Shown here: piece by piece, positions 9,794 to 19,994 of the stretch
How positions within the stretch are numbered: the first letter of the stretch is position 1
Layout: the number at the start of each line of letters is the position of its first letter
NCBI RefSeq assembly: GCF_003943415.1
Contig: NZ_RJPK01000005.1
Span: 1 to 64,000 of the forward strand
DNA from: Streptococcus oralis
GTDB lineage: Bacteria; Bacillota; Bacilli; Lactobacillales; Streptococcaceae
Reading direction: 5' to 3'
DNA length: 64,000 nucleotides
Position numbers and translations under genes: made by a program
Notes under the pieces: model-generated
Databases searched by the model: none
What the model was told of the DNA's origin: nothing
The model's input: only the letters and a program-made list of their open reading frames with translations

Positions 9794-10900
9794 TTAAATA
9801 ATTGCTTTTCGTGTGACGACGGCGACGCCTTCTGGTGCCCAGACGGCGACTTTGGCGCTGCCTGTTACGCGGATCCAGCCTAGTCCTGAGATGACTAGGT
9901 CTGTCTTGTCCTTGATGGTAAAGACATGCTGGACTAGTTTTGGAAAATCTTCTTTTTCCTTACTATTTGGTGGTGTCAGAAGGGTTCCAAGGTGCTTGTC
10001 ATAAAAGGCACTAGCGCCTTCTAGCTTGGTACGGTGGAGTTTGAGTTCATTGTCAAAGAAAGCTGTAAATCCTTGCTTTTCTCCTGACATGAAGTCAAAG
10101 CGTCCTAAACCACCTAAAAACAGGGTTTGCTCAGGGTTAAGCTGATAGGTTTTGGGCTTGATTTCCTTTTTAGGGCTGACATACTTGAGGTTTTTGGCCG
10201 TCAAGTAATGAGCCATCTGGTGACGATGGATGATTCCCGGCGTATCGTAAATATAAGATCCGTCGTCAAGCGGAATCTCAATCTTGTCCAAGGTTGTCCC
10301 CGGGAAACGCGAAGTCGTGATGACATTTTGGTCACCTGTGATTTCTTGGATAATGGCATTGATAAGAGTTGATTTCCCAACGTTGGTTACCCCAACTACA
10401 TAGACATCACGCCCCTTACGGTAGTGCTCAATTTTGTCAATGACTTCCCTAATGGCATGCTTGTTTTGGGCTGAAGTCAGGACGACATCCACTGGACGAA
10501 GTCCTTCTTCGTGGGCACGTTCCATGAGCCACTGGCTAATCTTGCCCGGTTTAACTGACTTGGGCAGGATATCTTTCTTATTTCCGACCAAGAGGACATC
10601 ATTGCCCGATACAAAGCGTGGCAGGCCTGGGATAACAGAGCCATTAAAATCAAAGATATCAATGACATTGACTACCAAAGCATCACTGTCTCCCACCTCG
10701 TGCAAGAGTTTGAGGAAATCATCGTCCGTCAACTGGACATCTGTGATTTCATTGTAATGGCGGAGACGGAAACAGCGTTGGCAATAGACTTCGCCTGTCT
10801 CCAAACCTTTTTCGAGTGCCGACTGGGGAGTAAATCCAAGACCAGCCTTGTCTGTCGTCTGAATGGTTGCTCCACAACCAATACAGAGAATTTCTTCCAT
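9794..10900 (-). CDS. yqeH: Ribosome biogenesis GTPase YqeH
   Basis: The 368-residue protein is a circularly permuted GTPase. An N-terminal zinc finger (CIGCGA near residue 5 and CQRCF near 40) is followed by the permuted order G4 (GNKKDILP), G1 (GVTNVGKSTL) and G3 (YDTPG). YqeH takes part in 30S subunit assembly. It is translated after yqeG, whose stop lies 2 bases before its ATG. Confidence 0.95.
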   Translation of the reverse strand: MEEILCIGCGATIQTTDKAGLGFTPQSALEKGLETGEVYCQRCFRLRHYNEITDVQLTDDDFLKLLHEVGDSDALVVNVIDIFDFNGSVIPGLPRFVSGNDVLLVGNKKDILPKSVKPGKISQWLMERAHEEGLRPVDVVLTSAQNKHAIREVIDKIEHYRKGRDVYVVGVTNVGKSTLINAIIQEITGDQNVITTSRFPGTTLDKIEIPLDDGSYIYDTPGIIHRHQMAHYLTAKNLKYVSPKKEIKPKTYQLNPEQTLFLGGLGRFDFMSGEKQGFTAFFDNELKLHRTKLEGASAFYDKHLGTLLTPPNSKEKEDFPKLVQHVFTIKDKTDLVISGLGWIRVTGSAKVAVWAPEGVAVVTRKAII

Positions 10901-10902
10901 AG

Positions 10903-11430
10903 TTAGATTCCTTTTTTATATATAATCGGTCCGTACTTTTCAGTGATTTTTCGCATGACACGGCGCTCGCGAGCCCGGTTAATCTGCGTTTTGATCGAGT
11001 CGTGTTGGACCAAGGGTTTGACCAAGATTGAGCGAATGCCTGCACGATGCGCTGCGCGAATATCCGTCATGAGTTGGTCGCCGACCATGACCACTTCATT
11101 TTTCTCGTAGTGAAATTCCTTCATGGCACGGTCAATCCCAAAAGTGAAAGGCTTCAAGGCCCAATAAACGTAGTCAATCCCAAATTTCTCAACTGCGCGT
11201 TGAACCCGTTTTTTGGTATTATTTGAGACCACGATGATGCGAATGCCTGCATCACGGAGATCATGTAGCCATTGCTTCATCTCTGGTGTCCCATCAGGGT
11301 TGTTCCAAGCTATGAGGGTGTTATCCAAATCGACCAAAACAGCCTTGATTCCCTGCGCCTGCAGGCTTGGGACTGTCAGATCATAGACTGCCCCCACAGC
11401 AAAATCTGGCATATAGTTTTCAATTGCCAT
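10903..11430 (-). CDS. yqeG: HAD-family (IIIA) phosphatase YqeG
   Basis: The 175-residue HAD phosphatase shows the nucleophile motif VLVDLDNTLIAW, then IIVVSNN (motif II) and VMVGDQLMTDIRAA (motif IV). The substrate is not established. It heads the minus-strand run yqeG-yqeH-yhbY-nadD-yqeK-rsfS, an order shared by many Bacillota, which suggests a role tied to ribosome assembly or cofactor metabolism. Confidence 0.93.
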   Translation of the reverse strand: MAIENYMPDFAVGAVYDLTVPSLQAQGIKAVLVDLDNTLIAWNNPDGTPEMKQWLHDLRDAGIRIIVVSNNTKKRVQRAVEKFGIDYVYWALKPFTFGIDRAMKEFHYEKNEVVMVGDQLMTDIRAAHRAGIRSILVKPLVQHDSIKTQINRARERRVMRKITEKYGPIIYKKGI

Positions 11431-11447
11431 TCTGGCTCCTTTTCTTT

Positions 11448-12356
11448 TTAATTTCTAGCAATTTTCTTTAAACATTGGGCTAAGACTGCCCATAAAATGA
11501 GACTAGCTATCAAAATATAAATCCAAGCATTCGGTTCATCTGTAAATGGTAAAGGGACATTCATTCCGAAGAATCCTGTAATAACCGCAAGGATAGCTAG
11601 CAAGACTGAGATAATTGTCAAAGTTGTCAAATTATCATTTAGATTATTATTTAGGATGTTGTTGTAAGAGGCTGAGAGTTGTTGCAAAACTTGAGATATC
11701 AAATCTGTCATTGAAACCAACTGATGGGCTTCAATCATAGCATCGTCAAACTGCTCTCTTTCTACCTCATTAAGATTGCGATAAAGAGCATGCCCTTGGA
11801 TATGTTCCAAGAGGAGACGATTTTGTTTGGCAGCAGCTGTCAGGTAAACCATACCGGTTTCCAAGTCAGAAAGGGCAAAGAGATTTTTTTTAGTTGTTTT
11901 TTGACGAAGAAGTGCACTGATTTCATCCTTACTTTTATCCATCTCTTCAATAACTGGATAATAAGCATTACTAATAATCTCTAAACTGGCAAAAAGAAAT
12001 TTGTAGATTGAAATGATTTCATGGCTTTCAAGGTAGGTTGCCATGCGTTTAATCACATAAGTATTCTTGTGATTGCTGATAGTGATCAACCGTTGTTTTT
12101 CAACGATAAAGGTCATCGGAATCGCTTCATAATATTCTTTATCTTTTTCTAAATCAAGAACATTGTAAATGAAGGTTACCGTCCCCGTTTCACGGTTATA
12201 ATCCATGTGGGCTCGTTCATTTCTATCTAGAGCATACTCGATGGTTTCCTTATCCAATCCATAGACGTCAGAAAGATCTTCCATGTTTTTAATCTTGTCC
12301 ACATCAAGGTCTATCCAGGTACAATTGTGACCTAGTTTTTTCTCTACAAATAGCAT
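11448..12356 (-). CDS. corA: CorA-family magnesium/divalent cation transporter
   Basis: The 302-residue product has a long soluble N-terminal domain, a predicted coiled region and two C-terminal membrane helices. The GMN signature sits in the loop (FFGMNVPLPF), as in CorA pentamers that move Mg2+. It is somewhat short for CorA, which is common in lactobacillales. An extended -10 promoter lies 27 bases upstream. Confidence 0.93.
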   Translation of the reverse strand: MLFVEKKLGHNCTWIDLDVDKIKNMEDLSDVYGLDKETIEYALDRNERAHMDYNRETGTVTFIYNVLDLEKDKEYYEAIPMTFIVEKQRLITISNHKNTYVIKRMATYLESHEIISIYKFLFASLEIISNAYYPVIEEMDKSKDEISALLRQKTTKKNLFALSDLETGMVYLTAAAKQNRLLLEHIQGHALYRNLNEVEREQFDDAMIEAHQLVSMTDLISQVLQQLSASYNNILNNNLNDNLTTLTIISVLLAILAVITGFFGMNVPLPFTDEPNAWIYILIASLILWAVLAQCLKKIARN

Positions 12357-12382
12357 ACTCTCTCCTTTACCAAACTCTTTCT

Positions 12383-12391
12383 ATTGTACCA
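12383..12391 (-). promoter_or_regulatory. Extended -10 promoter of corA
   Basis: TGGTACAAT on the minus strand. The mscS stop lies only about 25 bases upstream, so corA has its own start even though it follows mscS in the same direction. Confidence 0.6.
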
Positions 12392-12413
12392 CAAATCTGC
12401 CAAAATAGCAGAC

Positions 12414-12974
12414 CTACTCTGTACGGGAAAAGTTGCTGACAACAGTGATATTTCGGTTGGGAACAAAGTGAAGGGCTTGGTCGTCACTGCGAAGTTGGGT
12501 CGTACGGATTCCTACACTGACAACCTTTCCAGATACGGTAATAGGACCATTTGTGAGGACCACTTCGTCGCCCACATCGAGCTGGCGTTCAAAGAGGATA
12601 AAGAAACCATTGATAACGTCAGACAGAAAACCTTGTGCGCCCATTCCAATGGCTACCCCAGCAATCCCTGCCCCAGCAAGGAGGCTGGAAACTGGCAATC
12701 CTAAAATGGACAAGATACAGTAAATCAAAAAGAAATAAAGTGTGTAGTTAAAAATATTCTCAAGTAAACGAGAAATGGTCTTTTGTCTGCCTGCATCCCG
12801 ATTTGAAAATTTAAGCGAGGGCTTGACAATCTTTCGGACAGTCGCATGAAGCATCTTTTTAGCTATATAAAATAGCAGAAACAAAATTAAAAGAGAAATC
12901 ACCTTGGTCAAGAGATTCTCTAATATGGTTGTTAAATCAAGTTTATCAAAATAGCGTTGAAAAAAATCTTGCAT
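12414..12974 (-). CDS. Small mechanosensitive ion channel (MscS family)
   Basis: The 186-residue protein has membrane helices near residues 20-45 and 75-115 and the MscS pore/beta-domain segment GVAIGMGAQGFLSDVINGFFILFERQLDVGD. The C-terminal beta-domain is short, ending soon after VPNRNITVVSNFSR. I chose the ATG at 12974 (MQDFFQRYF), which has an AAAAAGGAG site. The frame also opens at 13055, but the promoter found for this gene lies inside that extension. Confidence 0.9.
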   Translation of the reverse strand: MQDFFQRYFDKLDLTTILENLLTKVISLLILFLLFYIAKKMLHATVRKIVKPSLKFSNRDAGRQKTISRLLENIFNYTLYFFLIYCILSILGLPVSSLLAGAGIAGVAIGMGAQGFLSDVINGFFILFERQLDVGDEVVLTNGPITVSGKVVSVGIRTTQLRSDDQALHFVPNRNITVVSNFSRTE

Positions 12975-12992
12975 ATAAAACTCCTTTTTAGT

Positions 12993-13001
12993 ATTATACC
13001 A
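12993..13001 (-). promoter_or_regulatory. Extended -10 promoter of the mscS-like gene
   Basis: TGGTATAAT on the minus strand, 18 bases before the ATG at 12974. It supports the shorter start. Confidence 0.65.
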
Positions 13002-13063
13002 CAAATCATCCCGTTCAAATCCCTCATAAATATTCCGATATTCCCCCAAACTCAAAAAAAGAC

Positions 13064-13092
13064 TTGCCTCAACGGCATATTTATACTATAAT
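13064..13092 (+). promoter_or_regulatory. Promoter of sstT
   Basis: -35 TTGCCT (13064-13069) and -10 TATAAT (13087-13092) are separated by exactly 17 bp. AAGGAG at 13111 precedes the ATG at 13123. Confidence 0.8.
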
Positions 13093-13122
13093 CATAAACA
13101 ATACATTTTGAAGGAGACTATT

Positions 13123-14328
13123 ATGAAAAAAATCATTCGAGCCTGGAACAAGGCCAGCCTCATCAAACGTATCCTAATCGGCATGCTTCTTGGAGCCTCT
13201 CTAGGGCTACTTTTTCCTAGTCTGTCGGGGCTCGGCATTCTCGGCGACCTATTCGTTGGGGGTCTGAAAGCCATCGCTCCTGTCTTGGTCTTTACCCTCG
13301 TCGCAAATGCCCTCTCACAACATCAAAAAGGGCAAGATACCAATATGAAGACCGTTATTTTTCTCTATCTACTCGGTACCTTTGCAGCTGCCTTGATTGC
13401 CGTACTGGCTAGTTTTCTCTTCCCCGTCCAGATTACTCTCAGCAGTGCGAGCACAGAGATTGCCCCACCAGACGGCATCGGTCAAGTTCTCAGCAACCTC
13501 CTACTGAATCTCGTGGACAATCCCCTCAATGCCATCGTCCAAGCTAATTATATCGGGATCCTATCCTGGGCTGTTGTCTTTGGACTTGCTATGAGAGAAG
13601 CTAGCAAAAACAGCAAGGAATTGCTCAAAACCATGGCTGGTGTAACTTCCAAGATTGTGGAGTGGATTATCAATTTGGCACCTTTCGGAATTATGGGCTT
13701 GGTCTTCAAGACCATCTCTGATAAAGGAATTACCAGCCTTGCTAACTACGGAATTTTGCTAGGACTCTTGATTGCAACTATGGCTTTTGTGGCCCTTGTC
13801 ATCAATCCCCTCATTGCCTTTTTCTTTATGAGAAAAAATCCTTATCCCCTTGTTTTTAAATGTTTGCGTGTCAGTGGAATTACAGCTTTCTTTACTCGTA
13901 GTTCTGCCGCTAATATCCCTGTCAACATGAAACTCTGCCAAGATCTAGGACTCAATCCAGATACCTACTCTGTTTCTATCCCCCTTGGCTCCACTATTAA
14001 CATGGCTGGCGCAGCCGTAACCATTAACATTCTGACTCTAGCTGCAGTCAATACGCTAGGAATCTCTGTCGACTTTGGTACAGCCTTTGTCCTCAGTGTA
14101 GTGGCTGCCATTTCTGCCTGCGGAGCCTCTGGGATCGCTGGTGGATCACTCCTCCTCATTCCCGTCGCTTGTAGTCTCTTTGGGATTTCAAATGACGTTG
14201 CTATGCAGGTAGTCGGAGTTGGTTTTGTCATCGGTGTCGTCCAAGATTCCTGCGAAACTGCCCTGAACTCTTCTACCGACGTCCTCTTTACAGCAGTAGC
14301 TGAGTACGCGTCGGCACGTAAAAAATAG
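13123..14328 (+). CDS. sstT: Serine/threonine:Na+ symporter SstT
   Basis: The 401-residue protein belongs to the dicarboxylate/amino acid:cation symporter family. It shows eight or more hydrophobic segments, the serine-rich [11 protein letters not shown] re-entrant motif and the [13 protein letters not shown] sodium-site motif. SstT imports serine and threonine with sodium. I chose the ATG at 13123, which is 6 bases after AAGGAG. An in-frame TTG at 13108 overlaps the ribosome site region and is unlikely. The gene is monocistronic between a good promoter and a terminator. Confidence 0.93.
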   Translation: MKKIIRAWNKASLIKRILIGMLLGASLGLLFPSLSGLGILGDLFVGGLKAIAPVLVFTLVANALSQHQKGQDTNMKTVIFLYLLGTFAAALIAVLASFLFPVQITLSSASTEIAPPDGIGQVLSNLLLNLVDNPLNAIVQANYIGILSWAVVFGLAMREASKNSKELLKTMAGVTSKIVEWIINLAPFGIMGLVFKTISDKGITSLANYGILLGLLIATMAFVALVINPLIAFFFMRKNPYPLVFKCLRVSGITAFFTRSSAANIPVNMKLCQDLGLNPDTYSVSIPLGSTINMAGAAVTINILTLAAVNTLGISVDFGTAFVLSVVAAISACGASGIAGGSLLLIPVACSLFGISNDVAMQVVGVGFVIGVVQDSCETALNSSTDVLFTAVAEYASARKK

Positions 14329-14335
14329 ATTTTTT

Positions 14336-14364
14336 AAGACAAGTCTTCCAAGTCTTGTCTTTTA
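14336..14364 (+). terminator. Terminator after sstT
   Basis: AAGACAAG / CTTGTCTT stem (14336-14343 with 14354-14361) with a 10-base loop, followed by TTT. Confidence 0.75.
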
Positions 14365-14395
14365 TACTCTTATTCTAGTATTATAGGAAATTCTC

Positions 14396-15349
14396 ATGTC
14401 TATCACCCAACGTACGACAAAACTGATCTTAGCGACCTGCCTCGCTTGTTTTCTCGCTTATTTTTTAGATTTATCATCAGCGGTTTCAGCTGGAATTATC
14501 GCCCTCTTAAGCCTATCCGACACGCGCAGAAGCACACTGAAATTGGCACGTAACCGCCTCTTTTCCATGCTCCTAGCCCTCGCTATCGGTGTCCTAGCCT
14601 TTCAACTGACAGGCTTTCACATCTGGAGCCTAGGCCTCTATCTGGCCATCTATGTGCCTCTAGCTTATAAAATGGGCTGGGAAATTGGCATCACTCCTAG
14701 CAGTGTCTTGGTCAGTCATCTCTTGGTACAGGAGTCTACTTCTCCAGCTCTCTTGCTCAATGAAGTGCTCCTCTTTCTCATCGGGACAAGCTTTGCTCTA
14801 TTGGTCAACCTTTATATGCCCTCTCGTGAGAAAGCCATCCAAAGCTACCACCTTCAGGTCGAAGAAAAGTTAAAAGGCATCCTGCTTCGCTTTAAGTACT
14901 ATCTGTCGAGGGGAGACGGACGCAATCGAGCCCAACTCGTTGACCAATTAGACAACCTCCTCGATGAAGCTCTCAAACTGGTATACCTGGATCACTCGGA
15001 TCACCTCTTTCACCAGACAGACTACCATATCCACTACTTTGAGATGAGACAACGACAAAGTCGTATCCTGCGAAATATGGCCCAGCAGATCAATACTTGT
15101 CACCTAGCCGCAAGTGAAAGTTTGATCTTGGCCCAGCTCTTTTCTAAGATTGCTGCCCAGCTAAGCCAGACCAATCCTGCCAACGAGCTACTTGATGACA
15201 TCAAACGCTATCTGCAAGTCTTCCGCAATCGGAGTCTCCCTAAAACACATGAGGAGTTTGAAACCCGTGCTACCCTCCTGCAGCTACTACGCGAAGCCGA
15301 AACCTTTATCCAAGTCAAGGTCGATTTTTATCAGAAATATGGAAACTAG
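14396..15349 (+). CDS. Aromatic acid exporter family (ArAE/DUF939) membrane protein
   Basis: The 317-residue protein has four to five membrane helices in its first 145 residues, including SVLVSHLLVQ, and a mainly helical cytoplasmic second half. This is the layout of the ArAE_1 (DUF939) family, with its C-terminal domain. Relatives resemble half of the FUSC/AaeB-type exporters, but no substrate is known for the Gram-positive members. It lies alone between sstT and the convergent prfC. Confidence 0.8.
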   Translation: MSITQRTTKLILATCLACFLAYFLDLSSAVSAGIIALLSLSDTRRSTLKLARNRLFSMLLALAIGVLAFQLTGFHIWSLGLYLAIYVPLAYKMGWEIGITPSSVLVSHLLVQESTSPALLLNEVLLFLIGTSFALLVNLYMPSREKAIQSYHLQVEEKLKGILLRFKYYLSRGDGRNRAQLVDQLDNLLDEALKLVYLDHSDHLFHQTDYHIHYFEMRQRQSRILRNMAQQINTCHLAASESLILAQLFSKIAAQLSQTNPANELLDDIKRYLQVFRNRSLPKTHEEFETRATLLQLLREAETFIQVKVDFYQKYGN

Positions 15350-15395
15350 AAAAACCTCATAAGAATTCATGTAACATGATTTCTCTGAGGTTTTT
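15350..15395 (+). terminator. Terminator after the ArAE gene
   Basis: AAAAACCTCA (15350-15359) pairs with TGAGGTTTTT (15386-15395). The loop holds a small TCATGT/ACATGA hairpin. The A and T tracts would let it work from both sides. Confidence 0.75.
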
Positions 15396-15436
15396 AATTT
15401 ACCTTTGACTTCAATTACCTTTACTACATGAAAAAA

Positions 15437-15632
15437 TCCACGAATCGATATTATTCGCGGACTTTTCCTAGTGAAGCGTTTAGGTAAGCCACCATAGCGG
15501 TCACCGATTGTTAGATTACGACACTGAGTTTTACAAATCGCTTTCATTTGTAAAACTCAGTTAGTGAAGCAGTTAGGCAAGTCTAATAGGACTTGCTGTA
15601 GTCTACTTAGATTGCTATGCAATCAAGTAGAC
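15437..15632. repeat. Cluster of four hairpins with a short direct repeat
   Basis: Between the convergent ArAE and prfC genes lie four stems: TCCACGAAT / ATTCGCGGA (15437-15445 with 15453-15461, A and T tracts outside), a perfect 16-bp stem (15523-15538 with 15546-15561), CAAGTC / GACTTG (15578-15583 with 15590-15595), and GTCTACTTAGATTGC with GCAATCAAGTAGAC (15601-15615 with 15619-15632). A 20-bp direct repeat starting TAGTGAAGC occurs at 15469 and 15562. The hairpin next to the prfC stop could terminate prfC. Confidence 0.75.
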
Positions 15633-15640
15633 TTACTGAA

Positions 15641-17185
15641 TCACATCTTCTCTTCTAACTTCACATCTGGATACTTGTCCGCAAACCAGCGCAGGGCAAA
15701 TTCGTTTTCAAAGAGGAAAACAGGTTGGTCGAAACGGTCTTTAGCTAAGATATTGCGGCTTGATGACATGCGCTCGTCTAGGTCCTCAGGCTTGATCCAA
15801 CGAACCGTCTTTTTACCCATTGGGCTCATGACCACTTCTGCGTTGTACTCACCTTCCATACGGTGTTTAAACACTTCAAACTGAAGTTGACCTACAGCGC
15901 CCAGCATGTACTCGCCTGTTTGGTAGTTAGTATAAAGCTGAATAGCTCCTTCTTGCACCAGTTGCTCAATCCCCTTGTGGAAGGATTTTTGCTTCATGAC
16001 ATTCTTAGCAGAAACTTTCATGAAAATCTCAGGTGTAAAGGTTGGCAGTGGTTCAAATTCAAACTTGTTTTTTCCAACCGTCAAAGTGTCTCCAACCTGA
16101 TAAGTACCGGTATCGTAAACACCGATGATATCACCTGCCACAGCATTGGTCACATTCTCACGGCTTTCAGCCATAAACTGGGTGACATTAGAAAGCTTGG
16201 CACCCTTACCAGTACGAGGCAGATTGACACTCATGCCACGCTCAAATTCACCTGAAACGATACGGACAAAGGCAATACGGTCACGGTGACGAGGGTCCAT
16301 GTTGGCTTGGATTTTAAAGACAAATCCTGAGAAGTCCTTGTCATAAGGATCCACAATTTCGCCATCTGTTTTCTTGTGGCCATGTGGTTCTGGAGCAAAC
16401 TTGAGGAAGGTCTCAAGGAAGGTCTGCACACCAAAGTTAGTAAGAGCTGATCCAAAGAATACAGGTGTTAATTCTCCAGCCAGAATAGCTTCTTCTGAGA
16501 ATTCATTTCCCGCTTCATTCAAAAGCTCAATGTCATCTTTGACTTGCTCGTAGAAAGGATTGCTACCAAAAAGCTTGTCCCCTTCTTCCAGACTGGCAAA
16601 ACGCTCATCCCCTTTATAGAGTTCCAAGCGTTGGTTATAGAGGTCATAGAGCCCTTCAAAGGCTTTCCCCATCCCGATTGGCCAGTTCATTGGATAGCTA
16701 GCTATGCCCAAGACTTCTTCCAATTCTTGCAAGAGGTCCAGTGGCTCACGGCCATCACGGTCCAGCTTGTTCATAAAGGTAAAGACAGGAATGCCACGGT
16801 GTTTGACAACCTCAAACAATTTCTTGGTTTGGGCCTCGATACCCTTGGCAGAGTCGACGACCATGACCGCAGCATCCACCGCCATCAAGGTACGATAAGT
16901 ATCTTCTGAGAAGTCCTCGTGCCCTGGGGTGTCAAGGATGTTGACGCGCTTGCCATCATAGTCAAACTGCATGACAGATGAGGTTACCGAAATACCACGT
17001 TGTTTCTCGATATCCATCCAGTCAGACTTGGCAAAAGTCCCTGTTTTCTTTCCTTTTACCGTACCAGCCTCACGAATCTCGCCCCCAAAGTAGAGCAACT
17101 GCTCAGTAATGGTTGTTTTCCCCGCGTCCGGGTGAGAAATAATGGCAAAGGTACGGCGTTTCTTGATTTCTTCTTGAATAGTCAT
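15641..17185 (-). CDS. prfC: Peptide chain release factor 3
   Basis: The 514-residue GTPase shows G1 [10 protein letters not shown]2 region [12 protein letters not shown]3 [12 protein letters not shown] and G4 MNKLDRD. An EF-G-like domain II and the RF3-specific C-terminal domain follow, ending [17 protein letters not shown]3 removes RF1/RF2 from the ribosome after peptide release. Length matches the family. It is transcribed alone. Confidence 0.96.
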   Translation of the reverse strand: MTIQEEIKKRRTFAIISHPDAGKTTITEQLLYFGGEIREAGTVKGKKTGTFAKSDWMDIEKQRGISVTSSVMQFDYDGKRVNILDTPGHEDFSEDTYRTLMAVDAAVMVVDSAKGIEAQTKKLFEVVKHRGIPVFTFMNKLDRDGREPLDLLQELEEVLGIASYPMNWPIGMGKAFEGLYDLYNQRLELYKGDERFASLEEGDKLFGSNPFYEQVKDDIELLNEAGNEFSEEAILAGELTPVFFGSALTNFGVQTFLETFLKFAPEPHGHKKTDGEIVDPYDKDFSGFVFKIQANMDPRHRDRIAFVRIVSGEFERGMSVNLPRTGKGAKLSNVTQFMAESRENVTNAVAGDIIGVYDTGTYQVGDTLTVGKNKFEFEPLPTFTPEIFMKVSAKNVMKQKSFHKGIEQLVQEGAIQLYTNYQTGEYMLGAVGQLQFEVFKHRMEGEYNAEVVMSPMGKKTVRWIKPEDLDERMSSSRNILAKDRFDQPVFLFENEFALRWFADKYPDVKLEEKM

Positions 17186-17328
17186 AAGTTCTCTTTCTTT
17201 GATTTTCTATTTTTAGTTGTTTCAGTAGTTAAGAATGATTTTTACATTGGATTTTACTATTCCTTTCAACTCTCCATTATATCGGATTTTGGGGAGTTTT
17301 TCAATTGCTCATCCGATGAAAAGGCAAG

Positions 17329-18021
17329 CTAGAGCACAGATTGCGCCTGATTTCTCTTTTTCCACCGTTTCTTGAACAAGATATCAAAGAGAACAAGAGC
17401 CAGTGAAAGGATGACCGACACAAGGAGGTACTTTAGCCATAGAGGAGCATTCGAGATAAACGGTGTATCTCTTAAGAGACCATAATTTCCACCCGTCACC
17501 TGATTAACCCCAACTAGAAAGAGATTGAGGATAAAGGTATAGGCTACAATCATATATTTCTTGAGCAAGGTCTTATCATAGTGATTCATCAAGTAAACCA
17601 AGGAATTCACCAAAAGGACATAGTGCCCAATCAAAAATGAAAAACTAGTGATATGGGGGAAATCATAGGGGTCAAAAACGGGGTAAACCAAGGCAAAGAC
17701 CGCTCCACTTACTCCTAAGAGGGCAAAGTATTGCTTGCTCCGCCATTTATCTGGCAAGAAAACTACCGCAAACATAGCCAAACGACAATGATAAAATGGA
17801 AGGCTATTAGAAAATGGAATCCCAAAACCAACATACCAACTATATAGGGCTAGTAACTGGAGGATCTGAATCCCCTTAAACAAGTAGACAAAGCGTGGAT
17901 TCTTGTGATAAGCAAGCGCCCCATAAATACAAAGCACTAAGACAAGCATCATAACCCCATACCAAAAGAGCGAAATGGGAGGAGGTACGGTTTGGAATCT
18001 TGTAAAAAAATTATGTAGCAT
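17329..18021 (-). CDS. TIGR02206/YwaF-family membrane protein
   Basis: The 230-residue protein has about six or seven membrane helices. Family-like features are LPFYHCRLAMF, the PVFDPYDFPHITSFSFLIGHYVLL segment and a late GGNYGLLRDTP. These match the YwaF/TIGR02206 family of integral membrane proteins, whose biochemical role is unknown. It ends in a Lys/Arg-rich cytoplasmic tail. It is divergent from gatC and shares a 204-bp gap with it. Confidence 0.75.
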   Translation of the reverse strand: MLHNFFTRFQTVPPPISLFWYGVMMLVLVLCIYGALAYHKNPRFVYLFKGIQILQLLALYSWYVGFGIPFSNSLPFYHCRLAMFAVVFLPDKWRSKQYFALLGVSGAVFALVYPVFDPYDFPHITSFSFLIGHYVLLVNSLVYLMNHYDKTLLKKYMIVAYTFILNLFLVGVNQVTGGNYGLLRDTPFISNAPLWLKYLLVSVILSLALVLFDILFKKRWKKRNQAQSVL

Positions 18022-18176
18022 ATTTTCTATCCTAACTCATCTTTCGAGGAATTCTTCCTACATTAATCTCTAGTCTCACTCAATTTTTCTTTTAGTTTAA
18101 CTATTATAGCGAATTAAAAGCGATTTTTCAATTTCTATTTCTTTTCAGTTTGCCTTAGCTTATTTATAGGAAAATA

Positions 18177-18185
18177 TGGTAAAAT
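18177..18185 (+). promoter_or_regulatory. Extended -10 promoter of gatCAB
   Basis: TGGTAAAAT lies about 40 bases before the gatC ATG. No -35 fits at normal spacing. The same TGGTAAAAT occurs before efp. Confidence 0.6.
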
Positions 18186-18225
18186 AGAACAGACTAAAAA
18201 TCATCATTTCACGAAAGGATGCAAG

Positions 18226-18528
18226 ATGAAAATTACGCAAGAAGAGGTAACACACGTTGCCAATCTTTCAAAATTAAGATTCTCTGAAGAAGAAACTGCT
18301 GCCTTTGCGACAACCTTGTCTAAAATTGTTGACATGGTTGAATTGCTAGGCGAAGTCGACACAACTGGTGTCGCACCTACTACAACCATGGCTGACCGTA
18401 AGACCGTACTCCGCCCTGATGTGGCCGAAGAAGGAACAGACCGTGATTGCTTGTTTAAAAACGTACCTGAAAAAGATAACTACTATATCAAGGTACCAGC
18501 TATCCTAGATGATGGAGGAGATGCCTAA
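18226..18528 (+). CDS. gatC: Asp/Glu-tRNA amidotransferase subunit C
   Basis: The 100-residue GatC starts [20 protein letters not shown] and contains the [15 protein letters not shown] segment and the LRPDVAEEG motif that wraps GatA. It stabilises the GatCAB complex, which amidates Glu-tRNA(Gln) and Asp-tRNA(Asn). An AAAGGA site precedes the ATG. Its stop overlaps the gatA start by one base. Confidence 0.96.
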   Translation: MKITQEEVTHVANLSKLRFSEEETAAFATTLSKIVDMVELLGEVDTTGVAPTTTMADRKTVLRPDVAEEGTDRDCLFKNVPEKDNYYIKVPAILDDGGDA

Positions 18529-19994
18529 TGACTTTTAATAACAAAACTATTGAAGACTTGCACAATCTCCTTGTCTCTAAGGAGATTTCTGCAACAGAAT
18601 TAACCCAAGCAACGCTTGAAGATATCAAATCTCGCGAGACAGCTATCAATGCTTTTGTTACCATCGCTGAAGAGCAAGCTCTTGCGCAAGCCAAAGCCAT
18701 TGATGAAGCTGGAATTGATGCTGATAATGTCCTTTCAGGAATTCCGCTGGCTGTTAAGGATAATATCTCTACAGACGGTATCCTCACAACTGCAGCCTCA
18801 AAAATGCTCTACAACTACGAGCCAATCTTTGATGCGACAGCCGTTGCCAATGCCAAAGCTAAGAGTATGATTGTTGTTGGAAAGACCAACATGGACGAAT
18901 TTGCCATGGGTGGTTCAGGTGAGACTTCTCACTACGGAGCAACTAAAAATGCTTGGGACCAGACCAAGGTTCCTGGTGGTTCATCAAGTGGTTCTGCTGC
19001 AGCTGTAGCGTCAGGACAAGTCCGCTTGTCACTTGGTTCTGATACTGGTGGTTCCATCCGCCAACCTGCTGCCTTCAACGGGATCGTCGGTCTCAAACCA
19101 ACCTACGGAACGGTTTCACGTTTCGGTCTCATTGCCTTTGGTAGCTCACTAGACCAAATCGGACCTTTCGCACCAACTGTTAAGGAAAATGCCCTCTTGC
19201 TCAACGCTATTGCCAGCGAAGATGCCAAAGACTCGACTTCTGCTCCTGTCCGCATTGCCGACTTTACTTCAAAAATCGGCCAAGACATCAAGGGCATGAA
19301 AATCGCTTTGCCTAAAGAATATCTTGGCGAAGGAATTGACCCAGAGGTTAAGGAAACTATCCTGAATGCAGCCAAACACTTTGAAAAACTTGGTGCTATC
19401 GTCGAAGAAGTCAGCCTTCCTCATTCTAAATACGGGGTTGCCGTTTACTACATCATTGCTTCATCAGAAGCTTCATCAAACTTGCAACGCTTTGACGGTA
19501 TCCGTTACGGCTACCGCGCAGAGGATGCGACTAACCTTGATGAAATCTATGTAAACAGTCGTAGTCAAGGTTTTGGTGAAGAGGTCAAACGCCGTATCAT
19601 GCTGGGTACTTTCAGTCTTTCGTCAGGTTACTACGACGCCTACTACAAGAAGGCTGGACAGGTCCGTACCCTCATCATCCAAGATTTCGAAAAAGTCTTT
19701 GCGGATTATGACTTGATTTTGGGACCAACTGCTCCAAGTGTTGCCTACGATTTGGACTCCCTCAACCATGATCCCGTTGCCATGTATTTGGCTGACCTTT
19801 TGACCATCCCAGTCAACTTGGCAGGTCTACCAGGAATTTCGATTCCTGCTGGATTCTCTCAAGGTCTACCTGTCGGTCTCCAATTGATCGGTCCTAAGTA
19901 CTCTGAGGAGACCATTTACCAAGCTGCCGTTGCTTTTGAAGCAACAACAGACTACCACAAACAACAACCCGTGATTTTTGGAGGTGACAACTAA
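18528..19994 (+). CDS. gatA: Asp/Glu-tRNA amidotransferase subunit A
   Basis: The 488-residue amidase-signature protein shows the catalytic Lys in PLAVKDNIS, the first Ser in [13 protein letters not shown] and the nucleophile Ser in [12 protein letters not shown]. GatA releases ammonia from glutamine or asparagine for the GatB kinase/transamidase. It overlaps gatC and gatB by one base each, so the three subunits are translationally coupled. Confidence 0.97.
   Translation: MTFNNKTIEDLHNLLVSKEISATELTQATLEDIKSRETAINAFVTIAEEQALAQAKAIDEAGIDADNVLSGIPLAVKDNISTDGILTTAASKMLYNYEPIFDATAVANAKAKSMIVVGKTNMDEFAMGGSGETSHYGATKNAWDQTKVPGGSSSGSAAAVASGQVRLSLGSDTGGSIRQPAAFNGIVGLKPTYGTVSRFGLIAFGSSLDQIGPFAPTVKENALLLNAIASEDAKDSTSAPVRIADFTSKIGQDIKGMKIALPKEYLGEGIDPEVKETILNAAKHFEKLGAIVEEVSLPHSKYGVAVYYIIASSEASSNLQRFDGIRYGYRAEDATNLDEIYVNSRSQGFGEEVKRRIMLGTFSLSSGYYDAYYKKAGQVRTLIIQDFEKVFADYDLILGPTAPSVAYDLDSLNHDPVAMYLADLLTIPVNLAGLPGISIPAGFSQGLPVGLQLIGPKYSEETIYQAAVAFEATTDYHKQQPVIFGGDN

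Noticed and set aside
13108..13122. TTG start for sstT, 15 bases upstream
   Set aside because: It overlaps the AAGGAG ribosome site, which is well placed for the ATG at 13123.
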